A program made the position numbers and the translations under genes. From Mycobacterium sp. (lineage in GTDB: Bacteria > Actinomycetota > Actinomycetes > Mycobacteriales > Mycobacteriaceae), in assembly GCF_002863225.1 (NCBI RefSeq), contig NZ_PKEK01000090.1, positions 1 to 64,000 of the forward strand: DNA of 64,000 nt, in the 5' to 3' direction. A model generated the notes under the pieces. That model ran no database searches. It worked only from the letters and a program-made list of their open reading frames with translations, and was not told where the DNA came from. Below, piece after piece: positions 34,710 to 42,682 of this stretch; the first letter of the stretch is position 1, and every line of letters starts with the position of its first letter.

Positions 34710-35837
34710 TCACGCTCCGATCTGTTGCAGGTAGCGCTCTCGGTGCCAGGACGCGCCGCCGAGCAGCTGGGCGTCACTGCGGGCGCGGCGCAGATACAGG
34801 TGCGCCGGATGTTCCCAGGTGAACCCGATTCCCCCGTGCACCTGAATGCTGGTCGCCGCCACGAACACGAACGCATCCGAGCAATACGCCTGCGCCAGAG
34901 CGAGATCGGCGAGACGGGACGGTGCTTGCGACGCAAAGGCCGCGACGGCGAAGCGTGCCGCCGACACCGTCGATTCCGCCTCCAGCAGCATGTCCGCGCA
35001 CATGTGCTTGACGGCCTGGAAGCTGCCGATCGCGCGACCGAACTGGTATCGGGTCTTCGCGTATTCGGTGGCCATCTCGACCACGCGACGGGCGCCGCCG
35101 GCCTGCTCGCTGATCAGCGCCAGCGCCGCCCGGTCCAGCGCCGCGTCGAACACCTCGACACCGGTGCCCGGCCGGCCGACCAACCGGGCCGGGGTGTCGA
35201 CGAACTGCAGGCGGCACTGCTTGCGTGTCGGGTCGACGGTGGTCAGCGGCGTCACGGTCAAACCGGGTGCGCCCGCATCGACCGCGAACACGCTCGGGCC
35301 CGCATCCGTGGCGGCCAGCACGTAGACCAGTTGCGCCGACAGTCCGTCGAGGACGAAGTGCTTGTATCCGGTGAGGTGCCAGGCGCCGCCGATCAATCCG
35401 GCGGACGTGGCGATCGGATCCGGTAACCGGGCCGAACCGTCTTCGGCGAACGCAGCGGTCGCGATCAGGTCACCCGCGGCGATCCGCGGCAGCACCGCGT
35501 CGCACTCGGCGGCATCGCGCGTCTCGGCGAGCAGGCCGGGCACCAGCACCGCGGTCGACAAGAACGGGCTGACCAGCAGCGCCCGGCCCATCTCCTCCAT
35601 CACGATGCCCATATCGGCCGGGCCGGCTCCGGCTCCACCGTGCTTCTCGTCGATCAGCAGACCGGTTAGTCCCATGGCCGCAAGTTCGCGCCACACCGCC
35701 GGGTCGAGCCCCGTCTCGGTCGCCATCTGCGCGCGCACCTGCGCCTCGCTGGAATGACGGGTCATCAGGTCGGCGACCGCGCCGCGCAACGCACGCTGTT
35801 CGTCACTCACCGCGAAAGAGGGCGCGCCGATCGCCAT
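34710..35837 (-). CDS. Acyl-CoA dehydrogenase, second pair member (FadE)
   Basis: A 375-residue acyl-CoA dehydrogenase-like protein beginning MAIGAPSFAVSDEQRALRGAV. The middle domain is shortened and divergent (ATAAFAEDGSARLPDP where the SEP/TEP motif would be). The C-terminal domain keeps ATEYAKTRYQFGRAIGSFQAVKHMCADMLL and IQVHGGIGFTWEHPAHLYLRRA, but has no EGT-type catalytic Glu. That fits one half of a heterotetrameric FadE pair. Its start overlaps the stop of the upstream esterase gene (ATGA), and the partner fadE follows after 60 bp. Confidence 0.87.
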   Translation of the reverse strand: MAIGAPSFAVSDEQRALRGAVADLMTRHSSEAQVRAQMATETGLDPAVWRELAAMGLTGLLIDEKHGGAGAGPADMGIVMEEMGRALLVSPFLSTAVLVPGLLAETRDAAECDAVLPRIAAGDLIATAAFAEDGSARLPDPIATSAGLIGGAWHLTGYKHFVLDGLSAQLVYVLAATDAGPSVFAVDAGAPGLTVTPLTTVDPTRKQCRLQFVDTPARLVGRPGTGVEVFDAALDRAALALISEQAGGARRVVEMATEYAKTRYQFGRAIGSFQAVKHMCADMLLEAESTVSAARFAVAAFASQAPSRLADLALAQAYCSDAFVFVAATSIQVHGGIGFTWEHPAHLYLRRARSDAQLLGGASWHRERYLQQIGA

Positions 35838-36733
35838 CAGCGTGCGACGGCCAGAGCGGATCGCAGACTCGCACATTGACTGGCGAAAAACGATCTGGAC
35901 ACAGCCGCTTTCGGCACCACGAGGTCGAAACCGTGAAACGCGCCAGGGATCGTCTCGATCTGGCACGGCACACCCGCAGCGGTGAGCCGGGCGGCATAGG
36001 CGACATCTTCGTCGTGGAACAAGTCGTGGGTGCCAACGCCGATCCAGGCCGGGGGCAGCCCGCTGAGGTCCTCGTGACGGGCCGGCACCGCAACCGTGGG
36101 GTCGGCGTTGCCGAGGTAGGCCGCCCATCCGAAGCGATTGCTCTTCGGTCCCCAGAGCCGGTAGTTCGGGTTCTCCGGGGTCGATCCGCTGCGGTCGTCG
36201 AGCATCGGGTAGGCCAGCAGCTGCAGGACCGGCGTCACCTCGGCCCGGTCCCGCGCCAGCAACGCCAGGGCAGCCGCCAGGCCGCCGCCGGCGCTGGCCC
36301 CGCCGATCGCAATGCGCGCGGGGTCGACCGCGGGCAGCGCAGCCAGCCAGGTCAGCGCCGCGTAGCAGTCCTCCAGCGGGGCGGGGTAGGGGTGCTCGGG
36401 CGCCAACCGGTAGTCCACGGATGCGACCGTGACGCCGAGCTCGCGGGCGAATCGGCGGCACAGTTCGTCGTCCTGTTGCGCGGTGCCGATGACGTAGCCA
36501 CCGCCGTGAATCCACAGCAGCGCCGGCCCGGGCTGGCCGGCGGCGGCCGGCCGGTGGAGCCGCACTCCGACACCGGAGCCCAGGATGAGTGCCTCGACGT
36601 CGCGACTCGCACCGCCGCGCTTGACCGCCGGCGAAAGTCGGCGAATCAGCTTCAACGACCTGGGGCCGACCAGCGCGCGCGGCGCGAAGCGAGCGACTTT
36701 GCGGAGGTCGGGGTGGAATTCTGGGCTCGGCAT
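35837..36733 (-). CDS. lipW: HSL-type esterase/lipase LipW-like
   Basis: A 298-residue alpha/beta hydrolase of the hormone-sensitive lipase family. It has the oxyanion-hole HGGG (LLWIHGGGYVIGTA), the nucleophile elbow GGASAGGGLAAALAL (GxSxG with Ser), the catalytic Asp in GTHDLFHDED and His in GAFHGFDLVV. Hydrolyses short-chain acyl esters in related enzymes. Start ATG 36733 is supported by GATACT ending six bases upstream (leaderless); an upstream ATG at 36760 is less likely. First gene of the operon with the two fadE genes. Position relative to fadE3 and the hydratase suggests Rv0217c, with extra genes inserted between. Confidence 0.88.
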   Translation of the reverse strand: MPSPEFHPDLRKVARFAPRALVGPRSLKLIRRLSPAVKRGGASRDVEALILGSGVGVRLHRPAAAGQPGPALLWIHGGGYVIGTAQQDDELCRRFARELGVTVASVDYRLAPEHPYPAPLEDCYAALTWLAALPAVDPARIAIGGASAGGGLAAALALLARDRAEVTPVLQLLAYPMLDDRSGSTPENPNYRLWGPKSNRFGWAAYLGNADPTVAVPARHEDLSGLPPAWIGVGTHDLFHDEDVAYAARLTAAGVPCQIETIPGAFHGFDLVVPKAAVSRSFFASQCASLRSALAVAR

Positions 36734-36739
36734 CGATCC

Positions 36740-36745
36740 AGTATC
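36740..36745 (-). promoter_or_regulatory. -10 box for leaderless lipW-fadE operon
   Basis: On the minus strand GATACT (A at position 2 and T at position 6 of the TANNNT consensus) ends six bases before ATG 36733; no Shine-Dalgarno sequence is seen. Confidence 0.45.
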
Positions 36746-36824
36746 GCCAACGCCGACCAACTGCCGGTATCCGGACTACTCGACCGGCGTCCTACGGACG
36801 CAACTGCTCTGTTCCGATAGGTCA

Positions 36825-36844
36825 AACAAGCTGTAGCTCTTGTT
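36825..36844. repeat. Inverted repeat between two hydrolase genes
   Basis: AACAAG (36825-36830) and CTTGTT (36839-36844) flank an 8-base spacer in the 136-bp gap downstream of the hydrolase gene and upstream of lipW. It could be a weak terminator or an operator; nothing else is seen in the gap. Confidence 0.35.
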
Positions 36845-36869
36845 AATTGAAGATTCCCGGATCTGAAGG

Positions 36870-37760
36870 TCAGTGATCTAGGCGCGAAGTTTCCGTCGGG
36901 AGAATCGTCTGATCGGGATCCCGGTGCGTGGCAGCGATGAAGTCGTCGAGGATGTCGATCACCGCTTTCGGGGACTCGACGTGCGGAAAGTGCCCGACGC
37001 CGGCCAGCACCTCGAGTCGGCTACCCGGCACAGCCTCGTGCGCGGCGTATCCGTGCGAGACGGGAATGATCCGGTCCTGGTCACCCCAGATCAGCAAGGT
37101 GGGCAAGCCATAACTGATGTGGATCTTGCCGAGCGCGCTGACCGCCTGCCCGCGGTAATCGACCACCGACCGCAACGTTCGCAGAAATGCCTGGCGAGTC
37201 GGCCGATCTGACAGCGTGCAGTAGGCGCTCCACATCTCGCTCGCGCGAGGCGACTGGATTCCGGCCGACGTGAACCACGATCCCAGCCTGTTGCCGAGGT
37301 TCAACACCGGCTGAGGAGCGACGACCGGCAGCACGAACTCGGCGCCGGGTGCCGAGAGCAACCGCAGTATCCAGTTCAGGTCGGGGCCGAGGCCGCCGCT
37401 GCTGATGAGAACGAGGCGCTGGCAGTAGTCGCGATGTTGGTAGGTGAACTGCATGGCCACTCCGCCACCCAGGGACTGACCGATCACCGTTGCCCGGCTG
37501 ATGCCCAGCTCGTCGAGCAGATCACGCAGCCACGCCGCGAAGGCTCCCAGCGAATAATCCCCGCGCGGTTTAGCCGATTCACCATGCCCGAGCAGGTCCG
37601 GGGCGACCACCCGATACTTCTTCGCCAATTCGGGGATCACCGCACGCCACGTCGCAGAGCTCCCCGCCATGCCGTGGATCAACAGCAGCGCCTCGCCGGT
37701 GCCTTCGTCTCGATAGGCAACGCGCTCACCGTGCAGATCGAGATAACGCATCTCGGTCAC
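36870..37760 (-). CDS. Alpha/beta hydrolase (MhpC-like)
   Basis: A 296-residue alpha/beta hydrolase with ALLLIHGMAGSSATW (oxyanion-hole HG), the nucleophile elbow VIGQSLGGGVAMQF, a catalytic Asp in LLIWGDQDRIIP and His in GVGHFPHVESP. The lid is helical (about residues 130-200). Substrate class cannot be told apart among esterases, C-C hydrolases and haloalkane-type enzymes, but no halide-site Trp pattern is seen. Start GTG 37760 follows GGAGG by nine bases; ATG 37751 is an alternative. It lies 97 bp downstream of the desaturase gene, with a palindrome between them that probably controls it. Confidence 0.85.
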   Translation of the reverse strand: MTEMRYLDLHGERVAYRDEGTGEALLLIHGMAGSSATWRAVIPELAKKYRVVAPDLLGHGESAKPRGDYSLGAFAAWLRDLLDELGISRATVIGQSLGGGVAMQFTYQHRDYCQRLVLISSGGLGPDLNWILRLLSAPGAEFVLPVVAPQPVLNLGNRLGSWFTSAGIQSPRASEMWSAYCTLSDRPTRQAFLRTLRSVVDYRGQAVSALGKIHISYGLPTLLIWGDQDRIIPVSHGYAAHEAVPGSRLEVLAGVGHFPHVESPKAVIDILDDFIAATHRDPDQTILPTETSRLDH

Positions 37761-37831
37761 CTGAACCGGCCTCCGATCGCTGGGACGCTTCCACGCCAGC
37801 CGCTCCGCTGGCCTCAGCCTGACCCTAGTCC

Positions 37832-37851
37832 AACCTACGATAGCGTAGGTT
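37832..37851. promoter_or_regulatory. Palindromic operator between desaturase and hydrolase genes
   Basis: AACCTACG-ATAG-CGTAGGTT is a perfect inverted repeat with 8-bp arms and a 4-bp spacer. It starts 5 bases beyond the desaturase stop (minus strand) and lies about 70 bases upstream of the hydrolase start, with CTAGGGT (a -10 candidate on the minus strand) just downstream. The TACG/CGTA symmetry is typical of TetR-type sites. A role as a terminator is less likely because there is no U tract. Confidence 0.6.
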
Positions 37852-37856
37852 ACCGA

Positions 37857-39155
37857 TCAGTAGCTTGCCGCCACCGGAAGCGCGGTTCGGTCCTGACCGA
37901 CACCATCGCCGGCGCGCGACTCGCGACGCCACTGTCGTACCGCCGCGATGGCGGTCTTGAGGCCGCGACGACGTCCGGTCGCCGGGTCGGTCCCGCTGAA
38001 ACCGGGCTCCAGTTCGGCGAACATCCGCTCGCTGCGGGTCTCCGGGGCGTCATCGGCGGTGTCGCGCAAGTAGCGGTCCGGTAGCGACAGTTTGGCGATG
38101 GTGCGCCACACTTTCGCGCATTGCACCAGGAATGAGCCTGTGGTGTAGGGCAAGTCGTACTTGCTGCACACCTCGCGCACTCTCAGAGACACCTCGTGCA
38201 GCCGATTGCTGGGCATATCGGGGTAGAGGTGGTGCTCGATCTGGTAGCACAGGTTGCCGCTCATGAAACGCATCGTCGGCCCGGCGGTGAAGTTGGCGCT
38301 ACCCAACATCTGGCGCAGATACCACTGGCCGCGACTTTCGCTGACCGTGTCGGACAGAGCGAATTTCTCTGCGCCGTCGGGGAAGTGACCGCAGAAGATC
38401 ACCGCGTCGGTCCACAGGTTGCGGATCACGTTGGCCACGATATTGGCCTTCAGCGTCGACGCGAACGTCGCCTTCGGTGACACTGAGGTCAGCAATGGGA
38501 ACGCGGCGTAGTCCTTGGCCAGCTGCTTTCCTGCTTTGGTCGCGAATTCACGGACTCGTTGAACAGCCTGGTCGCCCTCGGGCCCGTCGTCGAGAACCTT
38601 CTCGAATTCCAAGGGCTGCAGGCCGATTCCCCACTCGAAGCCGAGTGCGAGGACGGTGTTGTAGAACAGGTTGCCGAGGTTGCGCAACTCCCAGGGCTGG
38701 TCGCGGGTGACCCTCAGGGTGCTGTAGCCGACATCGTCGTCCATGCCGAGGATGTTCGTGTACTTGTGATGCTGGAAGTTATGGGTGGCTATCCAGTGTT
38801 TCGAGGCCCCGCTGAGGTCCCACTCCCAGGTAGTGGAGTGAATCTCGGGGTCGTTCATCCAGTCCCATTGGCCGTGCATGACGTTGTGGCCGATTTCCAT
38901 GTTCTCGACGATCTTGGCCACCCCGAGTGTTGCCGTGCCTGCCCACCACGCGGTTCGGCGTTTGCCCCACGCCAGCAACAGCCGGCCGGCTATCTCGAGG
39001 AAGCGTTGCGCGGCGATGGTGCGGTGGATGTAGCGTGCGTCGGATTCGCCGAGGCGCGCGTCGACATCCGACCTGATCGCGTCCAGCTCTGCGGCCAGGT
39101 TGTCGATGTCGGCATTGGTCAGGTGAGCGAAGGCCGCTACGTCGGTGATCGCCAT
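37857..39155 (-). CDS. Membrane acyl-CoA desaturase, DesA3-like
   Basis: Iron-dependent fatty-acyl-CoA delta-9 desaturase that makes oleoyl-CoA for membrane lipids and triacylglycerol. The 432-residue protein has all three histidine boxes: HNVMHG, HNFQHH and QIEHH (in GNLCYQIEHHLYPDMPSNRLHE). Hydrophobic segments lie around residues 55-85 and in the middle. Start, box spacing and the C-terminal DDAPETRSERMFAELEPGFSG follow M. tuberculosis DesA3 as remembered. DesA3 needs the oxidoreductase Rv3230c, which is next to it there; no reductase is adjacent here. This is therefore probably an extra copy of the family and not the housekeeping locus. Confidence 0.93.
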   Translation of the reverse strand: MAITDVAAFAHLTNADIDNLAAELDAIRSDVDARLGESDARYIHRTIAAQRFLEIAGRLLLAWGKRRTAWWAGTATLGVAKIVENMEIGHNVMHGQWDWMNDPEIHSTTWEWDLSGASKHWIATHNFQHHKYTNILGMDDDVGYSTLRVTRDQPWELRNLGNLFYNTVLALGFEWGIGLQPLEFEKVLDDGPEGDQAVQRVREFATKAGKQLAKDYAAFPLLTSVSPKATFASTLKANIVANVIRNLWTDAVIFCGHFPDGAEKFALSDTVSESRGQWYLRQMLGSANFTAGPTMRFMSGNLCYQIEHHLYPDMPSNRLHEVSLRVREVCSKYDLPYTTGSFLVQCAKVWRTIAKLSLPDRYLRDTADDAPETRSERMFAELEPGFSGTDPATGRRRGLKTAIAAVRQWRRESRAGDGVGQDRTALPVAASY

Positions 39156-39692
39156 GGTCGTGCTTCTTCTTTCTGCGTTGGTGTGTCGGGATTTCCGGCC
39201 GTGACCGCCGGCATCAAAGCGATAGGCACCCGGCTCGGCCGCTGATTGCTGGCCGAGCCGGGGGGTCTGTCACCCGATCGGCGGTAGTGGCAGCGGCCGC
39301 CGGCCGCGCGTCCCAGCCGTCCCGGCCCGGCCGGCAATGCGCCGTCGGGAAAGAGAACGATGAGACTACGGGTGCGGTCATGGCGGCTACCTGATCTTGG
39401 GATGCGGCAGGAACGCGGCGCGCCATTGCGTTGCGAGGCAAGAGATTCGGGGCGCCAAGAGCTGCTGGCGAATCGGTGTGAGCGGCGCGAGCGTGTGCTC
39501 CTCGAATCGGCGGCGTTACAGCCAGATTCACTCCGCAGCGGCTGGACGTTTCAGCACCTTCAAGGCTACACCTGCCGGAAGGTGAGCGGCTGGGGCGAAT
39601 CGGTGCGGCCGTGCCACAGCTACCGTCATTCGCGTCGTCGGCGCGGATCACGTCGTACTCGAGAATTCAGCGGGATGTTGCCGGACTGCTGC
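39156..39692. other. Intergenic region without a convincing gene
   Basis: About 540 bases separate the desaturase start from the next small gene. Open frames on either strand here have no family resemblance and do not show a good ribosome-binding site. Apart from the strong hairpin at 39229-39262, nothing is recognised. The length is notable for such a gene-dense window and may hold the desaturase promoter and leader. Confidence 0.6.
39229..39262. repeat. Strong 12-bp hairpin upstream of the desaturase gene
   Basis: CCCGGCTCGGCC (39229-39240) and GGCCGAGCCGGG (39251-39262) pair perfectly around a 10-base loop, 74-107 bases before the desaturase start on the minus strand. It could be an mRNA leader structure or a terminator for transcripts coming from upstream; no U tract follows on either strand. 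Confidence 0.6.
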
Positions 39693-39851
39693 TCAGCGCA
39701 TCTTCTCCGGAATCGAGTTCAGCGCGTGCAGGACGTGTTCCGCCAACTCGGTGGCTTCCTCGTCCTTGAGCTTGGAATGGGACACGAGGGCGTCCCTGAC
39801 CAGTTCGACACGATCGAAATACGGTGAACGAGACGTCGTGGGTGAAGCCAT
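39693..39851 (-). CDS. Small conserved-type protein of 52 residues (DUF6307-like)
   Basis: A short frame on the minus strand encodes MASPTTSRSPYFDRVELV followed by a helical, acidic sequence with LKDEEATELAEHVLHALNS and the end IPEKMR. The pattern SPY-DRVELVRD...IPEKxR is, from memory, that of a small mycobacterial family (DUF6307), and codon use is typical of the genome. The product is probably a soluble two-helix protein of unknown role. It points towards the desaturase gene but is separated from it by 540 bases. Upstream sequence AAAGGAAATCC gives a plausible ribosome-binding site. A gene of this size is easily missed by automatic calling. Confidence 0.65.
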   Translation of the reverse strand: MASPTTSRSPYFDRVELVRDALVSHSKLKDEEATELAEHVLHALNSIPEKMR

Positions 39852-39986
39852 TGGATTTCCTTTTCAGTCGGGCATTTTCGCTCGCTATCGAGCTGCCCGT
39901 CATCGTTGACCGTACGCCATCGGATGTAGCCCGGTCGCCGGCGGTGAACGGGGCTCGATTTCGGATTTAACCGCCATACCAAGGGG

Positions 39987-39992
39987 TACGCT
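39987..39992 (+). promoter_or_regulatory. -10 box for leaderless LipC-like gene
   Basis: TACGCT fits TANNNT and ends six bases before ATG 39999. The upstream TACCAAGGGGTA (39977-39988) overlaps it. Confidence 0.55.
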
Positions 39993-39998
39993 GCGCTC

Positions 39999-41216
39999 AT
40001 GACGGCTACACCGGCGCCGCGTCCTGCTGGGCGCTCCCTGGCGTCGCACATCAAATGGCTGCTGCGAGCCGGTCCGAGCGACTATGCGCTGGCGGCCAGT
40101 GACGCCTTGGCCTCACTTCCTTTGATCGGGCGGCACCTGGAACCGCTTGGTGGAATCACCGCCATGGGCATCTGGGGCTACCGCCTGGCGCCCGAGTATC
40201 TGGCGGCGTCCAAGGGTCGGCGCACTCCGGACAGAGACGCGACACGAAGGGCCGACCGGGCGCAAACGCAAGCGGTCACCGACGCGGCGCTACGCGGCTT
40301 GCTCCCGGCCGCAGACCTGGACATTGTGTGGCCGGCCGCCGACCGGTTCCCTCCTTTCTGGAGGGCGCGACAGCACCGTCGATTCCTGCACCGTGCGTCC
40401 GTGAGGTACGGCAAGAAGCCGACGCAGTTGCTTGACGTGTGGCGCCGGAAAGATTTGCCGGATAGCCCGGCGCCAGTGCTGATCTTCGTGCCCGGTGGCG
40501 CCTGGGTACATGGCGGACGTCAACTTCAGGGTTACGCGTTGATGTCACATCTGGCCGAGATGGGCTGGGTCTGTTTGTCAGTCGAGTATCGGGCATCGCC
40601 GCACAACCGTTGGCCCGCGCACATCACCGACGTGAAGACCGCAATCGCTTGGGCCCGCGCGAACGTCGACAAATTCGGCGGCGACCGCGATTTCATTGCG
40701 GTTGCCGGTTGCTCGGCTGGCGGTCATCTCGCCGCTTTGGCGGGTCTGACCGCGAACGACCCTGACATGCAAACCGATTTGACGCCGGACTCGGATACGT
40801 CCGTCGACGCCGTGGTGGGCATATACGGCCGTTACGACTGGGAGGACCGGTCGACCCCGGAGCGGGAACAGTTCGTCGACTTTCTCGAACGAGTGGTGGT
40901 CAAGCGTCGAATCAGCCGCCACCCCGAGGTGTTTCGCAACGCGTCGCCGATCGCACGGCTGCACCCGGATGCTCCGCCGTTCTTGGTCATCCACGGCAGC
41001 GGCGACGGGGTCATCCCGGTCGCGCAGGCGCGAAGTTTCGTTGAACGACTGAGAGCCGTTTCCCGTTCGATGGTTGGCTACGTCGAATTGCCCGGTGCCG
41101 GACACGGTTTCGACATGATTGACGGCGCGCGAACCGGCGCTATGACCACTGCGGTCGGGCTGTTTTTGTCCCAGGTTTATCGCAACAGGATGATCGCGGC
41201 CAAAGACGCAATTTAG
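39999..41216 (+). CDS. lipC: Esterase/lipase LipC-like (HSL/BD-FAE type alpha/beta hydrolase)
   Basis: A 405-residue alpha/beta hydrolase; M. tuberculosis LipC (Rv0220) is a cell-surface esterase. Residues 1-120 form an N-terminal extension with a weakly hydrophobic segment around 40-60 (LASLPLIGRHLEPLGGITAMG). The catalytic domain begins with VLIFVPGGAWVHGGRQLQGY (oxyanion hole GGA/HGG). The nucleophile is Ser239 in AVAGCSAGGHLAAL, with Asp in VIHGSGDGVIP and His in GAGHGFDMI. It is followed after 26 bp by a WS/DGAT gene on the same strand with its own promoter, the same pair seen at Rv0220-Rv0221, which suggests linked triacylglycerol or wax-ester turnover. Confidence 0.87.
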   Translation: MTATPAPRPAGRSLASHIKWLLRAGPSDYALAASDALASLPLIGRHLEPLGGITAMGIWGYRLAPEYLAASKGRRTPDRDATRRADRAQTQAVTDAALRGLLPAADLDIVWPAADRFPPFWRARQHRRFLHRASVRYGKKPTQLLDVWRRKDLPDSPAPVLIFVPGGAWVHGGRQLQGYALMSHLAEMGWVCLSVEYRASPHNRWPAHITDVKTAIAWARANVDKFGGDRDFIAVAGCSAGGHLAALAGLTANDPDMQTDLTPDSDTSVDAVVGIYGRYDWEDRSTPEREQFVDFLERVVVKRRISRHPEVFRNASPIARLHPDAPPFLVIHGSGDGVIPVAQARSFVERLRAVSRSMVGYVELPGAGHGFDMIDGARTGAMTTAVGLFLSQVYRNRMIAAKDAI

Positions 41217-41230
41217 CGAACGCACGGTTG

Positions 41231-41236
41231 TAGGGT
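41231..41236 (+). promoter_or_regulatory. -10 box for leaderless WS/DGAT gene
   Basis: TAGGGT fits TANNNT and ends six bases before ATG 41243; no Shine-Dalgarno sequence. Confidence 0.55.
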
Positions 41237-41242
41237 CCATTC

Positions 41243-42661
41243 ATGAAGCGGCTGAGCGGGTGGGACGCGGTACTGCTCTACAGCGAAACACCCAACGTGC
41301 ACATGCACACGCTCAAAGTCGCTGTGATCGAGTTGGCCGCCGATCGTCGCGATTTCGACATCGAAGCGTTCCGACGGGTGATCCACAGCCGGCTCTACAT
41401 GCTGGAGCCGTTTTGCTATCAGCTCATTGACATCCCGCTCAAACTGCACCACCCGATGTGGCGGGAGAACTGCGACGTCGACCTCACCTATCACGTTCGG
41501 CCGTGGCAGCTGCCGGCGCCGGGTGGGCGCCGCGAGCTGGACGAGGCGATCGGTGAGATCGCCAGCACTCCGCTGGACCGTGACCACCCGTTGTGGGAGA
41601 TGTACTTCGTCGAGGGTCTGGCCGACGATCGGATCGCCGTGGTCGGCAAGATCCACCACGCGCTCGCCGACGGGGTGGCTGCCGCAAATCTGCTTGCGCG
41701 CGGAATGGATCTGGTGCCCGGGCCGACGTCCGGCCAGATCGATTACGCGCCCGATCCGGCACCGTCGACCGGGCAACTGCTGCGTTCGGCCTTCGCCGAC
41801 CACCTGCGCCACATCCGCCGGATTCCAGCGACGATCGGCTACACCGCCAAGGGTGTCAACCGGGTGAGGCGCAGTCCGCGCAAGCTCTCGCCGGAACTGA
41901 CCCTCCCGTTCGCTGCGCCGCCGACCTTCATGAATCACCGGCTTACTCCTGAACGTCGTTTCGCCACAGCTACTTTGGCGTTCAGCGACGTGAAGGAGTG
42001 CAGCAAGGCCCTGGGTGTCACGATCAATGACATGGTGCTGGCGTTGTCGGCGGGCGCGCTTCGCAAACTGCGGTTGCAGCACGACGGTGAGTCCGACGAT
42101 CCACTGGTGGCGTCAGTGCCGGTCAGCTTCGACCGTTCTCCGGACCGGATCTCGGGCAACTATTTCACCGGTATGATGGTCGGCCTGCCCGCCGACGTGG
42201 AGGATCCGCTGGAGCGCGTGCGCCGCTCGCACGAATACGCCAACTCCGCCAAGGAAAGTCAGCAACTGCTCGGACCTGAGCTGGTCACCCGCTGGGCCGC
42301 GTATTTTCCGCCCGCGCCGGTGGAATCCTTCTTTCGGCGGTTAGCCGCCAGCACCGAGCGGAACAAGCTGATGAATCTGAATGTCTCGAACGTACCCGGC
42401 CCGCGCGAACACGGACGCGTCGGCGGCGCACTGGTCACCGAGATCTACTCAGTCGGACCTCTGACCGCCGGTACCGGTGTGAACATCACCGTGTGGAGTT
42501 ACGTTGACCAGCTGAATGTCTCGGTCCTCGCCGACAGGGCCACCCTCGACGATCCGCACCAAATCACTGCCGCGATGGTCGAGGAGCTCAGCGAGATTCG
42601 GCGCGCTGCAGGTCTATCGGAGGAACTGACGGTGGTGGAAGAGGCTCTGGCGCAGGCCTGA
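41243..42661 (+). CDS. Wax-ester synthase/diacylglycerol acyltransferase (WS/DGAT)
   Basis: Transfers acyl groups from acyl-CoA to diacylglycerol or fatty alcohol for storage lipid formation. The 472-residue protein starts with the family sequence MKRLSGWDAVLLYSETPNVHMHT. It has the catalytic HHxxxDG motif at residues 138-144 (HHALADG), the PLWEMYFVEGL segment before it, and the second-domain motif NLNVSNVPGPREH. The C-terminal domain ends normally. Equivalent in position to Rv0221. The neighbouring ligase and PlsC-like genes, which converge on it, could supply acyl-CoA and lysophosphatidate, although this is inference. Confidence 0.93.
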   Translation: MKRLSGWDAVLLYSETPNVHMHTLKVAVIELAADRRDFDIEAFRRVIHSRLYMLEPFCYQLIDIPLKLHHPMWRENCDVDLTYHVRPWQLPAPGGRRELDEAIGEIASTPLDRDHPLWEMYFVEGLADDRIAVVGKIHHALADGVAAANLLARGMDLVPGPTSGQIDYAPDPAPSTGQLLRSAFADHLRHIRRIPATIGYTAKGVNRVRRSPRKLSPELTLPFAAPPTFMNHRLTPERRFATATLAFSDVKECSKALGVTINDMVLALSAGALRKLRLQHDGESDDPLVASVPVSFDRSPDRISGNYFTGMMVGLPADVEDPLERVRRSHEYANSAKESQQLLGPELVTRWAAYFPPAPVESFFRRLAASTERNKLMNLNVSNVPGPREHGRVGGALVTEIYSVGPLTAGTGVNITVWSYVDQLNVSVLADRATLDDPHQITAAMVEELSEIRRAAGLSEELTVVEEALAQA

Positions 42662-42682
42662 TTCTCATCCGTCAGTCCAGCG

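Noticed and set aside
39214..39651. 145-codon minus-strand frame upstream of the desaturase
   Set aside because: Low-complexity Ala/Arg/Pro composition, contains the strong hairpin, and no ribosome-binding site or family match.
39977..39988. Second RicR-like box TACCAAGGGGTA upstream of the LipC-like gene
   Set aside because: The arms and spacing do not match TACCC-N5-GGGTA, and the 3' end is part of the -10 box; chance similarity is more likely.
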